NCBI RefSeq assembly: GCF_042468235.1
Contig: NZ_CP170386.1
Location: 1,550,001 to 1,614,000, forward strand
Direction: 5' to 3'
Source: Lonepinella sp042468235
GTDB lineage: Bacteria; Pseudomonadota; Gammaproteobacteria; Enterobacterales; Pasteurellaceae
DNA: 64,000 nt
The notes beneath the pieces were generated by a model. The model made no database searches and was not told where the DNA came from. It was given only the letters and a program-made list of their open reading frames with translations. The stretch's first letter is position 1; each line of letters begins with the position of its first letter. The position numbers and the translations under genes were made by a program. Below, one piece after another: positions 38,015 through 47,104 of this stretch.

Positions 38015-39331
38015 TTATAAACCCAATAAATTAGGTAAGAATAATGATAACTGCGGAATATAAGTGACTAAAAACAATGTAACAAGTAACACCACAAAGA
38101 ATGGTAACATAGGCTTAATTAGGTCTTGTAATTTAACGCCAGATACAGAACATCCTACAAATAATGCACTTCCCACTGGTGGTGTACACAACCCAATACA
38201 CAAGTTAAAAATCATCATAATACCAAAATGAATTGGACTCATCCCTAAATTTGTCACAATCGGAAGAAAAATAGGGGTGAAAATCAACACAGCGGGCGTC
38301 ATATCCATAAAAATACCAATAACTAATAAAAGTACATTAATAATCAGTAAGATAACAATTAAGTTATCTGATACACTCATTAATAATTCATTTACCATAT
38401 ATGGAATATCCGCATTAGTCATCGCCCAAGACATTGCTACGGAAACCCCGATTAAGAATAACACAATTGAAGTGGTAATAACTGATTCTAAGATGATTTT
38501 AGGTAGCTGAGAAAACTTAATTTCACGATAAATAAGAACAGATAAAACAAAAGTATAAACAACCGCAATAGCAGAGGCTTCTGTAGCGGTAAAAACGCCC
38601 GCTAATATCCCTCCAATCACAACCACTACCATTAATAAACTAGGGATAGCATCTAAAGTATATTTAATAATTAATGATAGTGTTGGTTTTTCTGAAATGG
38701 GGTATTTTCGTTTTTTAGCAATAAAGAAATTGACAGCCATAATACCAAGTCCCATTAACGTACCTGGTACATAACCTGCCATAAAAAGCGTGGCTACTGA
38801 AATACCGCCGGCCGTTAAGGCATACACAATCATGACATTTGATGGAGGAATTAACAATCCGGTTATACAGGATGTGACATTAATTGCGGCAGAATAACTA
38901 GGATCATAGCCCGCTTTCTTTTGTAACGGTGACATCGTTCCACCTACCGCAGCCGCTGCGGCAACAGCAGACCCTGAAATTGAGCCAAACATCATATTAG
39001 CCAATACATTAACATGCCCTAAGGAACCGGGAATCCGCCCAACAAGTACTTGAGAGAAGTTAATCAATCTTGTGGCAATTCCACCACTATTCATTAATGA
39101 TCCAGCAAGAATAAAAAAAGGAATTGCAAGTAATGAGAAACTATCTAAGCCGGTGGCTATTTTCTGTCCTGAAACAATCATCGTGGTATTTAATGGGAGC
39201 ATAAATCCCCCTGAAATTAAGGTTGAAATACCGATAGAAAAAGAGATAGGCACCCCTAAAAAGACTAATAAAAAGAAAGAGGTAAACATTACAAGCGGAA
39301 TAAACCATTCCCATGATAGTAACCATTCCAT
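38015..39331 (-). CDS. TRAP transporter large permease (DctM-type)
   Basis: The 438-residue protein has about 12 membrane segments and typical DctM/SiaM blocks: 'GSVAVGGTMSPLQKKAGYDPSYSAAINVTSC'-type sequence around 'TMSPLQKKAGYDPSYSAAI', 'GLLIPPSNVMIVYAL' and 'LCTPPVGSALFVGC'. It forms the transport unit with DctQ and uses a Na+ gradient. Its start overlaps the small-permease stop codon by one base. Substrate is inferred as galacturonate or a related hexuronate from the flanking genes. Confidence 0.93.
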   Translation of the reverse strand: MEWLLSWEWFIPLVMFTSFFLLVFLGVPISFSIGISTLISGGFMLPLNTTMIVSGQKIATGLDSFSLLAIPFFILAGSLMNSGGIATRLINFSQVLVGRIPGSLGHVNVLANMMFGSISGSAVAAAAAVGGTMSPLQKKAGYDPSYSAAINVTSCITGLLIPPSNVMIVYALTAGGISVATLFMAGYVPGTLMGLGIMAVNFFIAKKRKYPISEKPTLSLIIKYTLDAIPSLLMVVVVIGGILAGVFTATEASAIAVVYTFVLSVLIYREIKFSQLPKIILESVITTSIVLFLIGVSVAMSWAMTNADIPYMVNELLMSVSDNLIVILLIINVLLLVIGIFMDMTPAVLIFTPIFLPIVTNLGMSPIHFGIMMIFNLCIGLCTPPVGSALFVGCSVSGVKLQDLIKPMLPFFVVLLVTLFLVTYIPQLSLFLPNLLGL

Positions 39332-39822
39332 TATTTGTTCTCCTTAAGCAGAAAAATATTTTGGATGAGAAATAAAACACTATAAAAAACCATCAGAATA
39401 CCACTTAAAGGTAATGCAATATAAACATAAGCCATTGGAATTTGCATTGATGGGGATATTTGTCCTGTGGCATAAACATTAGCAACTAAAGTTGCACCAC
39501 CAAATACCAGAACAGACAAAGAAAAAATACAGATACAAATATTAATAAATATATTACTCATTGCTTTCTTTTTAACTGATAGATTATGAGTAAATAAATC
39601 AATGGACAGATGCTTTTGCAATCCAACGGTATAAGACGCGCCGAGTAATCCGACCCAAATCATACTAAATCTTGCCACTTCATCTGTTACAGTACTTGGC
39701 ATTTTCAATACATAACGACTAAAGACCTGCCAAGTAACACAAATAACCAATAAAATCATCACAATAATTGAAAAAGTTGAGATAAATTTATCGATCGGTT
39801 TTTTTATTTTTTCCAATAACAT
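39331..39822 (-). CDS. TRAP transporter small permease (DctQ-type)
   Basis: The 163-residue protein has four hydrophobic segments and the DctQ motif 'ARFSMIWVGLLGASYTVGLQKHLSIDL', cited by region. DctQ proteins pair with DctM in the inner membrane. It is 62 bp downstream of the binding-protein gene and overlaps dctM by one base. Many TRAP systems with fused QM exist; here they are separate. Confidence 0.92.
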   Translation of the reverse strand: MLLEKIKKPIDKFISTFSIIVMILLVICVTWQVFSRYVLKMPSTVTDEVARFSMIWVGLLGASYTVGLQKHLSIDLFTHNLSVKKKAMSNIFINICICIFSLSVLVFGGATLVANVYATGQISPSMQIPMAYVYIALPLSGILMVFYSVLFLIQNIFLLKENK

Positions 39823-39884
39823 TGGAATGCCTCCAACTATAATTATGAAATAAAGTCCGATCTATAAATAGATCGGACTATTCC

Positions 39885-40868
39885 TTATTTATTTCCTTGA
39901 GATTTGATGGATTCAATAATTTTAGCTAAATTAGGATCTTTGGCAAAATCCTCATAAAGTGGTTGCAAAGCATCTCGGAATGGTTTTTTATCAACCTGTA
40001 TAAAGGTTGTTCCGGTTTTTTCTGCTTCAGCACGGGATCTTGCCACTTCTTCATCCCATAATTTTTGTTGATACTCCTCAGAATGTTTCGCTGCTTCTTG
40101 CAAAATTTTACGCTGATTATCATCTAATTTATTCCACGTTTTACTAGAAACAATTAAATAATCAGGAACACTGGTATGTTGATCTTCAATATAATATTTT
40201 GCAACTTCTGAATGTCTTGTTTGATTATATGAAGGAATATTATTTTCAGCACCATCAATCACACCTTGTTGCAACGCGGTATAAACTTCACCGAATGGAA
40301 TTGGGGCAGGAGAGCCATTTAATAATTCAATTAATTTATTGGTAGTTGGGGTGGAAACTACGCGAATTTTCATGCCTTTCATATCAGCTGGAGAATGAAT
40401 AGGTTTTTTCGCATAAAAACTTCGTGTACCAGCAACATAAGATGCGATAACATTAAAGCCACTATTTTGAGTTTTATCTGTAATCTCTTTTCCAACAGGT
40501 CCGAACAATACTTTCTTAAAGTGTTCTTCATCATCAAAAAGATATGGACAACTAAATACGGCGAATTCCTTAACAAAGGATTCCATTTCACTTGCGCTCG
40601 CTTTCGTCATATCTAAAGCATCATTCTGAATGAGTTCAATCGTTTCTCTAGGTCCGCCCATTTGACCACTTGGGTAAATACGAATATTTAAATCACCATT
40701 TGATTTTTCTTGAACTTCTTTCGCCATTTGTGCCAACGCTTGATGCACGACATGCGATTGCTCAAGGTTATGAGCAAGTTTTAAGGTCACTTTAGCCATT
40801 GCATTGGTGGATAATAGAACAGGCATTGCCACACATAGACTAGACAAAATAAATTTTTTTAGTTTCAT
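39885..40868 (-). CDS. TRAP transporter periplasmic binding protein (DctP-type)
   Basis: The 327-residue protein starts with a Sec signal peptide (MKLKKFILSSLCVAMPVLLS..., cleavage after 'TNAMA') followed by DctP blocks: 'KLAHNLEQSHVVHQAL', 'YPSGQMGGPRETIELIQ' and 'KGMKIRVVSTPTTNKLIELL', with the conserved Arg that holds the substrate carboxylate likely in 'MKIRVV'. I use the ATG at 40868, 5 bases after GGAGA; a TTG at 40880 within that ribosome site is less likely. It is the first gene of the dctPQM unit, divergent from uxaC. Hexuronate specificity is inferred. Confidence 0.93.
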   Translation of the reverse strand: MKLKKFILSSLCVAMPVLLSTNAMAKVTLKLAHNLEQSHVVHQALAQMAKEVQEKSNGDLNIRIYPSGQMGGPRETIELIQNDALDMTKASASEMESFVKEFAVFSCPYLFDDEEHFKKVLFGPVGKEITDKTQNSGFNVIASYVAGTRSFYAKKPIHSPADMKGMKIRVVSTPTTNKLIELLNGSPAPIPFGEVYTALQQGVIDGAENNIPSYNQTRHSEVAKYYIEDQHTSVPDYLIVSSKTWNKLDDNQRKILQEAAKHSEEYQQKLWDEEVARSRAEAEKTGTTFIQVDKKPFRDALQPLYEDFAKDPNLAKIIESIKSQGNK

Positions 40869-41025
40869 AATCGTCTCCAATCATTAAGTTATAGAATTAT
40901 TCCCATTGAAAACAGGATATTAGCAATGTTGTTAAGGAGATAATCACCCAATTCCATCCTTATAACCTATTTCCCATGCCCGTATAGTAACACATAAAAT
41001 TTATAGTTATCATACAAATTTTCAG

Positions 41026-41047
41026 AAATGTGATCTATGTCACAAAA
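41026..41047. promoter_or_regulatory. CRP (cAMP receptor protein) site
   Basis: The 22-bp site AAATGTGATCTATGTCACAA.. contains TGTGA-N6-TCACA with both half-sites perfect. It lies between the divergent TRAP and uxaC genes and should place hexuronate use under catabolite control. Confidence 0.85.
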
Positions 41048-41066
41048 AATAAGTTTATTTTTCTTT

Positions 41067-41085
41067 AAATTGGTATAATATATTT
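41067..41085. promoter_or_regulatory. ExuR-like operator overlapping the uxaC -10
   Basis: AAATTGGTATAATATATTT resembles the UxuR/ExuR operator (as I recall AAATTGGTATACCAATTT): the left half matches fully, the right half partly. It contains TATAAT (41074-41079), so bound repressor would block the uxaC promoter. There is no good -35 element, in line with a need for CRP. Confidence 0.65.
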
Positions 41086-41121
41086 AATGTATTCTAATTT
41101 TTATACTCATGGAGACCGAAG

Positions 41122-42534
41122 ATGAAACATTTTTTAACAAAAGATTTTCTGTTGGATAATGAAATTTCTAAAGAATTATTTTTTGATTATGCAGAGAATC
41201 AACCTATTTTTGATTATCATTGTCATTTACCACCACAACAAATAGCAGAAAATTATCAATTCAAAAATTTATATGACATCTGGTTAAAAGGAGATCATTA
41301 TAAATGGCGAGCAATGCGTACACATGGTGTAGAAGAACGTTTTTGTACTGGAGATGCGACTGATTATGACAAATTCCTAGCTTGGTGTGAGACAGTTCCT
41401 TATACCATAGGCAACCCTTTATATCACTGGACACATTTGGAATTACGCAGACCTTTCGGCATCACCGATACATTATTATCACCACAAACTGCACAAGAAA
41501 TTTGGCATAAGTGTAATGCCTTATTAGAACAAGAAAACTTCTCTGCCAAAGGTATTATTACGCAAATGAACGTAAAATTCATTGGTACGACAGATGATCC
41601 CGTAGATAATCTGCAATATCATAAAATGATTGCTACCGATAAACAGTTTACAACTAAAGTTACCCCAAGCTTTAGACCAGATAAAGCGTTTAATATTGAG
41701 CAAGAGAATTTTAACAGTTATATTGAAAAATTAGGCAACGTCGCTGATGTTGAAATTACGTCATTTACTACTTTATGTGATGCTTTGACAAAACGTATTG
41801 ATTATTTTGCAATGCATGGTTGTAAAGTTTCCGATCACGCTCTTGATACGGTGCCTTATGCTGACGCTGATGAGAAAGAATTGAATCAGATACTAGATAG
41901 CAAGCGATCTGGTCATCAACTAGACAAATTACAAATTGCTAAATTCAAAACCGCTGTTCTAGTCTTTCTTGCCGGAGAATACCATAAACGTAATTGGGTT
42001 CAACAATATCATATTGGCGCATTACGTAATAGTAATACCTTTATGTTTAATCACTTAGGCCCTGATACAGGATTTGATTCCATTAATGATGAACCTATCG
42101 CCCAAGCCTTAGCACATTTACTTGATGCACAAGGTAAAAATAACCAATTACCAAAAACTATCTTATATTGCCTGAATCCACGTGATAACGAAGTCATTGC
42201 CACAATGTTGGGTAATTTCCAACAGGCAGGGATCAAATCAAAAATGCAATTCGGTTCTGGTTGGTGGTTTAATGATCAAAAAGATGGAATGATTCGTCAA
42301 ATGACACAACTTAGTCAACTGGGACTTCTTAGTCATTTTGTGGGTATGTTAACAGATAGCCGTAGTTTCTTATCCTATACTCGCCACGAATATTTCCGCC
42401 GTATTTTGTGTCAAATGCTCGGTCATTGGGTACGTGATGGTGAAGCACCGCATGATATTAAATTATTAGGTCAGATGGTTTCAGATATTTGTTTTAATAA
42501 TGCCCGAAATTACTTTGAAATAGAACTCAATTAA
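41122..42534 (+). CDS. uxaC: Glucuronate/galacturonate isomerase
   Basis: UxaC converts D-galacturonate to D-tagaturonate (and D-glucuronate to D-fructuronate). The 470 residues (E. coli 470) show 'IFDYHCHLPPQQIAENYQF' near the N-terminus, 'WKAMRTHGV'-type sequence as 'WRAMRTHGVEERFCTGDA', 'QYHIGALRNSN' and 'GLLSHFVGMLTDSRSFLSYTRHEYFRRILC', cited by region. It belongs to the amidohydrolase-like fold. GGAGA precedes the ATG. It is the first gene of the catabolic operon and lies next to the CRP/ExuR control region. Confidence 0.97.
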   Translation: MKHFLTKDFLLDNEISKELFFDYAENQPIFDYHCHLPPQQIAENYQFKNLYDIWLKGDHYKWRAMRTHGVEERFCTGDATDYDKFLAWCETVPYTIGNPLYHWTHLELRRPFGITDTLLSPQTAQEIWHKCNALLEQENFSAKGIITQMNVKFIGTTDDPVDNLQYHKMIATDKQFTTKVTPSFRPDKAFNIEQENFNSYIEKLGNVADVEITSFTTLCDALTKRIDYFAMHGCKVSDHALDTVPYADADEKELNQILDSKRSGHQLDKLQIAKFKTAVLVFLAGEYHKRNWVQQYHIGALRNSNTFMFNHLGPDTGFDSINDEPIAQALAHLLDAQGKNNQLPKTILYCLNPRDNEVIATMLGNFQQAGIKSKMQFGSGWWFNDQKDGMIRQMTQLSQLGLLSHFVGMLTDSRSFLSYTRHEYFRRILCQMLGHWVRDGEAPHDIKLLGQMVSDICFNNARNYFEIELN

Positions 42535-42551
42535 TCATTGGAGAAAGCGTT

Positions 42552-44012
42552 ATGCAAACCTTAAACAGAAAAAACTTCCCCGGCCGTCAGCACCCAACCA
42601 AAATCATTCAATTTGGCGAAGGGAATTTCTTACGGGCTTTTGTGGATTGGCAAATTGATTTACTTAATGAACAAACGGATCTCAATGCTGGGGTGACCAT
42701 TATTCGCCCTATTAATACGGATTTTCCACCATCACTTAATACCCAAGACGGATTATACACCACCGTTATTCGTGGATTAGATGAAAAAGGCGATGTGGTA
42801 AAACAATGTCGGATTATTCGTTCCGTTAATCAGGAAATTAATATTTATCAAGATTACGACGACTATTTACAACTTGCTCACAATCTTGAGATTAAATTTA
42901 TTTTCTCGAATACCACCGAAGCGGGCATTAGCTATAACGAAAATGATCAATTTGATGATCGTCCGCCTAGCAGTTATCCGGCCAAACTAACCCGTTTGTT
43001 ATATGAGCGTTTTATTGCCGCCAATGGCGATAAACAGCAAGGTTTTATTCTCTTACCTTGTGAACTGATTGACTACAATGGTGAGCAATTAAAACATATG
43101 GTGTTGAAATATGCTCAACAATGGCAACTTTCAACGGTGTTTATTAATTGGCTAGAAACTGCCAATACGTTTTGTTCAACCTTGGTTGATCGTATCGTCA
43201 CCGGTTATCCACGCAATGAAGCGACCGAATTGGAAGCGGAATTAGGCTATCAAGATAGCTTTTTAGATACCGCAGAATATTTCCATTTATTTGTGATTCA
43301 GGGGCCTAAGTCACTGGCTCAATGGTTGCGTTTAGATCAAGCGGATTTAAATGTACTGATTGTTGATGATATTAAACCTTATAAAGAACGTAAAGTGGCG
43401 ATTTTAAATGGGGCACATACCGCATTAGTGCCAGTGGCGTATTTATCTGGTGTCAATACCGTAGGCGAAGCCATGGACGATCCTGCCCTTTGTCAATTTG
43501 TCAAAACCGCGGTGGAAAATGAGATCATTCCTGTCCTTTCTTTAGCCAAAGACGAATTACAACAATTTGCAAATGCCGTGATTAAACGTTTTCGTAATCC
43601 GTTTATTCAACATCAGCTATTGTCCATTTCCCTTAACAGCATGACCAAATACCGCACCAGAAATCTGCCACAATTACTGGCTTATCAACAAAAATACCAA
43701 AAATTACCACCGCGGTTAACCTTTGCGTTCGCTGCCTTAATCGCTTTTTATCGTGGACAACGAAATGGTGAGACGATTCCATTACAAGATGATGAAATCT
43801 GGTTGAACAACTACAAACAATGGTGGGGGCAATATGAAACGGGTCATCTTAGTTTATCTCAATTGGTATGCGATGTTTTAGCACAGGAAAAACATTGGCA
43901 ACAGGATCTCAGCTCTATTCCACAATTAGCCGATACTCTGACAGAACAGTTAACCATGATAATTCAACAAGGCATGAGAACGGCGTTAGCCCATTATTGT
44001 GGAGATGAATAA
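42552..44012 (+). CDS. uxaB: Tagaturonate reductase (altronate oxidoreductase)
   Basis: UxaB reduces D-tagaturonate to D-altronate with NADH. The 486-residue protein belongs to the mannitol dehydrogenase family: 'IIQFGEGNFLRAFVDWQIDL' near the N-terminus is typical of UxaB, with 'SNTTEAGISY', 'CELIDYNGEQL' and the catalytic-region 'KERKVAILNGAHTALVPVAYL', cited in part. It is 17 bp after uxaC. Its stop overlaps the uxaA start (TAATG), so translation is likely coupled. No fructuronate reductase gene (uxuB) is present. Confidence 0.95.
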   Translation: MQTLNRKNFPGRQHPTKIIQFGEGNFLRAFVDWQIDLLNEQTDLNAGVTIIRPINTDFPPSLNTQDGLYTTVIRGLDEKGDVVKQCRIIRSVNQEINIYQDYDDYLQLAHNLEIKFIFSNTTEAGISYNENDQFDDRPPSSYPAKLTRLLYERFIAANGDKQQGFILLPCELIDYNGEQLKHMVLKYAQQWQLSTVFINWLETANTFCSTLVDRIVTGYPRNEATELEAELGYQDSFLDTAEYFHLFVIQGPKSLAQWLRLDQADLNVLIVDDIKPYKERKVAILNGAHTALVPVAYLSGVNTVGEAMDDPALCQFVKTAVENEIIPVLSLAKDELQQFANAVIKRFRNPFIQHQLLSISLNSMTKYRTRNLPQLLAYQQKYQKLPPRLTFAFAALIAFYRGQRNGETIPLQDDEIWLNNYKQWWGQYETGHLSLSQLVCDVLAQEKHWQQDLSSIPQLADTLTEQLTMIIQQGMRTALAHYCGDE

Positions 44013-45499
44013 TGAAGCAATTTATTAAAATCCACGCTCAAGATAATGTTGCGGTGGCATTACAGGATCTGACGCAAGGCACGATTTTAAGTGTGGAAGC
44101 ACAGCCCATCACACTTTTGTCGGATATTGCTCGGGGGCATAAATTTGCCCTTTGTCCGATTGCTAAAGATCAAAATGTGATCAAATACGGTTATCCCATT
44201 GGACATGCGTTAACCGATATTGCCGTGGGTGAGCATATTCATACCCACAACGTAAAAACCAATCTAAGTGATGTAAATGAATATGACTATCGTCCTGTTG
44301 CCACGCCGATAACAGCCCAGTCTCCTGATCGAGACGTGCAAATTTATCGCCGTAAAAATGGAGAGATTGGGATTCGCAATGAGCTTTGGATTGTGCCAAC
44401 CGTGGGTTGTGTAGTGGGGATTGCGAATCAAATAAAAAAATTATTTATGCAACGTAATGCCCTTGCTGATATTGATGGCGTATTTACCTTTAATCATAGT
44501 TACGGTTGTTCTCAATTAGGTTCAGATCATGAAAATACCAAAATTATGTTGCAAAATATGGTGAAACACCCTAATGCAGGTGCGGTATTGGTGATTGGCT
44601 TAGGCTGTGAAAACAACCAAGTGGATATTTTTCGGCAAACCTTGGGCGAAGTAGATGAAACTCGGGTGAAATTTATGATTTCACAACATTATGATGACGA
44701 AGTGGAAGCCGGCGTTGAATTATTACAACAGCTTTATCAAACCATGCGACAAGATAAGCGTGAAAAAGGCTTGCTCAGTGAAGTTAAATTCGGTTTAGAA
44801 TGTGGTGGTTCTGATGGTTTTTCGGGGATTACTGCCAATCCGCTATTTGGACGATTTTCCGATTATTTAGTCAGCCATGGTGGCACCACTGTGCTTACCG
44901 AAGTGCCTGAAATGTTCGGGGCTGAACGTATTTTAATGAGCCATTGTCGTAATGAAACAGTTTTCCATAAAACCGTACAAATGATCAATGATTTCAAACA
45001 GTATTTTATTGCTCACCAACAACCCATTTATGAAAATCCGTCCCCTGGTAATAAAGCAGGGGGCATTACCACCTTGGAAGATAAATCCCTAGGTTGCACA
45101 CAAAAAGCAGGCAGTAGTCAGGTGGTTGATGTGCTGAAATACGGCGAACGCTTAAAAATATCAGGATTAAATTTATTAAGTGCCCCCGGCAATGATGCAG
45201 TCGCCACCAGTGCTTTAGCAGGTGCTGGGTGTCATATTGTGTTATTCTCCACTGGACGGGGAACCCCCTATGGCGGTTTTGTTCCCACCATGAAAATCGC
45301 CACCAATAGCGAACTGGCATTAAAGAAAAAACACTGGATTGATTTTGATGCGGGTCGTTTAGTTCACAACCAAAGCATGGAAGAATTATTAAATGATTTT
45401 ATTAACTTAGTGGTTGATACGGTCAATGGCAAACCGACTAAAAATGAAATTAATGAGTTTCGTGAATTGGCGATTTTTAAAAGTGGTGTCACTCTATAA
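44012..45499 (+). CDS. uxaA: Altronate dehydratase
   Basis: UxaA dehydrates D-altronate to 2-keto-3-deoxygluconate and uses iron/manganese. The 495 residues hold an N-terminal SAF domain (~1-95) and the large GarD/UxaA catalytic domain with 'NELWIVPTVGCVVGIANQI', 'FNHSYGCSQLG', 'VIGLGCENNQ', 'FGLECGGSDGFSGITANP' and 'GSSQVVDVLKYGE'. It overlaps uxaB and is followed 9 bp later by eda. Confidence 0.96.
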   Translation: MKQFIKIHAQDNVAVALQDLTQGTILSVEAQPITLLSDIARGHKFALCPIAKDQNVIKYGYPIGHALTDIAVGEHIHTHNVKTNLSDVNEYDYRPVATPITAQSPDRDVQIYRRKNGEIGIRNELWIVPTVGCVVGIANQIKKLFMQRNALADIDGVFTFNHSYGCSQLGSDHENTKIMLQNMVKHPNAGAVLVIGLGCENNQVDIFRQTLGEVDETRVKFMISQHYDDEVEAGVELLQQLYQTMRQDKREKGLLSEVKFGLECGGSDGFSGITANPLFGRFSDYLVSHGGTTVLTEVPEMFGAERILMSHCRNETVFHKTVQMINDFKQYFIAHQQPIYENPSPGNKAGGITTLEDKSLGCTQKAGSSQVVDVLKYGERLKISGLNLLSAPGNDAVATSALAGAGCHIVLFSTGRGTPYGGFVPTMKIATNSELALKKKHWIDFDAGRLVHNQSMEELLNDFINLVVDTVNGKPTKNEINEFRELAIFKSGVTL

Positions 45500-45508
45500 G
45501 GAGAAAAA

Positions 45509-46141
45509 ATGAAAAAATTAACCGCACTTGATGTGTTAACACAATCACCCGTTATTCCTGTAATGGTAATTGATAATTTAAAAAATGCTGTTCCATTAGC
45601 AAAAACCTTAGTTGAATCAGGTATAAAGGTATTAGAAATTACATTACGTACTGAATGTGGATTAGACGCGATAAAATTAATTAAACAAGAGATCCCCGAT
45701 GCAATTGTCGGTGCCGGAACAGTCTTAAATCCAGTGCAATTTGAACAAGCCATGATGGCAGGTGCACAATTTATTATTAGCCCCGGAATAACGGAAAGCT
45801 TATTACAAAAAAGCACATTATTTGATGTTCCTTTTATTCCGGGTGTCGCCACTGCAAGTGAAATAATGTTAGCCAAGCAATACGATTTACATTGTCTAAA
45901 ATTCTTCCCGGCAGAAATAAACGGTGGAATCAAAGCATTGCAAGCCTTTTCCTCTGTATTTCCTGAGATAACATTCTGTCCGACAGGAGGCATTAATGAA
46001 AAAAATTATTTGAATTATCTTAATCTAAAAAATGTTATGTGTGTGGGGGGAAGTTGGTTTGTTCCTTTATCTGCCGTTAAACAAGAAAATTTTGCGCTTA
46101 TTGCTCAATTAGCTCAATCCACAATAGAAGGAATACAATAA
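45509..46141 (+). CDS. eda: 2-keto-3-deoxy-6-phosphogluconate aldolase
   Basis: Eda cleaves KDPG to pyruvate and glyceraldehyde-3-phosphate. The 210-residue class I aldolase has 'VIPVMVI', the Glu in 'LEITLRTECGLDAI', 'GAGTVLNPVQFEQA' and the Schiff-base Lys K131 in 'CLKFFPAEINGG'. An uptake signal lies over its 5' end (about 45520), the first seen after a ~9.7-kb gap. Its stop overlaps the kdgK start (TAATG). Confidence 0.96.
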   Translation: MKKLTALDVLTQSPVIPVMVIDNLKNAVPLAKTLVESGIKVLEITLRTECGLDAIKLIKQEIPDAIVGAGTVLNPVQFEQAMMAGAQFIISPGITESLLQKSTLFDVPFIPGVATASEIMLAKQYDLHCLKFFPAEINGGIKALQAFSSVFPEITFCPTGGINEKNYLNYLNLKNVMCVGGSWFVPLSAVKQENFALIAQLAQSTIEGIQ

Positions 46142-47043
46142 TGAAAATTGCGGTGATCGGCGAATGTATGATCGAACTGGCACAACAAGATCAACAAGTA
46201 AAATTAGGTTTTGGCGGAGATACACTTAATACTGCAATATATTTAGCCCGATTACTACCAAATTCATATTCTGTACATTATATAACGGCATTAGGTGTTG
46301 ACCCTTATAGCCAGAAAATGCTTGCACAATGGCAGCAAGAACAAATCAAGACCGAGTTGGTACAATGTTTACCCGATAAATTACCCGGTTTATATTCCAT
46401 TATTACCGATAAAAAAGGCGAGCGTTCTTTTTATTACTGGCGTAGTGATTCTGCCGCAAAATACTGGTTAAAATCCCCTAACGCCGAACAAATTTTATCT
46501 AAACTTAAGCAATTTGATTATATTTATTTAAGTGGGATTAGTTTGGCTATTTTAGATAATGCAAGTCGCCAAAAATTATTTCATTTTTTACCGCGCTTTA
46601 AACAAGGTGGTGGGAAAATAATTTTTGATAATAATTACCGACCTATTTTGTGGGAAAACAAAGAAACGACCCAACAAATATATCGTCAAATTCTCTCTTT
46701 TACTGACATCGCATTTTTAACTTTCGACGATGAACAACAACTTTGGCAAGATAAAACACTTGCTGATTGTATTATGCGAACCCAGCAATTCGGAGTGACT
46801 GAAATTGTGATTAAACGTGGGGCGGAAGATTGTATTGTACAAACTCAGCAACAATTCTCAATTCCGGCTATAAAAGTAGAAAATGTCATTGACACCACTG
46901 CTGCTGGAGATTCTTTTAGTGCAGGTTATTTAGCGGCTCGTTTACAGCAAAAAAATGAAATTCAGTCTGCTCAACAAGGGCATGTAGTGGCAAGCAAAGT
47001 AATTTCATATCGTGGTGCGATTATTCCTAAAGAGATATTTTAA
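46141..47043 (+). CDS. kdgK: 2-keto-3-deoxygluconate kinase
   Basis: KdgK phosphorylates 2-keto-3-deoxygluconate, giving the substrate for Eda. The 300-residue PfkB-family protein has 'IGECMIEL', the substrate motif 'FGGDTLNTAIYLAR' and the C-terminal signature 'DTTAAGDSFSAGYLAA' with the catalytic Asp. It is the last gene of uxaC-uxaB-uxaA-eda-kdgK. A long hairpin follows the stop. Confidence 0.96.
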   Translation: MKIAVIGECMIELAQQDQQVKLGFGGDTLNTAIYLARLLPNSYSVHYITALGVDPYSQKMLAQWQQEQIKTELVQCLPDKLPGLYSIITDKKGERSFYYWRSDSAAKYWLKSPNAEQILSKLKQFDYIYLSGISLAILDNASRQKLFHFLPRFKQGGGKIIFDNNYRPILWENKETTQQIYRQILSFTDIAFLTFDDEQQLWQDKTLADCIMRTQQFGVTEIVIKRGAEDCIVQTQQQFSIPAIKVENVIDTTAAGDSFSAGYLAARLQQKNEIQSAQQGHVVASKVISYRGAIIPKEIF

Positions 47044-47055
47044 ATCTTGCTTACA

Positions 47056-47090
47056 AACTTCCTGAAAATACACCGCACTTTCAGGAAGTT
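47056..47090. terminator. Hairpin between kdgK and rnr with uptake signal in the loop
   Basis: AACTTCCTGAAA (47056-47067) pairs with TTTCAGGAAGTT (47079-47090), a perfect 12-bp stem. The loop and right arm contain ACCGCACTT (47072-47080). No strong U-run follows, so termination may be partial. Confidence 0.7.
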
Positions 47091-47104
47091 GATATTTTAC
47101 TTCG

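Noticed and set aside
37065..47104. Mobile-element ends of the hexuronate island
   Set aside because: I looked for direct repeats, an integrase gene or a tRNA at the borders and found none, so no attachment sites are claimed; insertion by homologous recombination remains possible.
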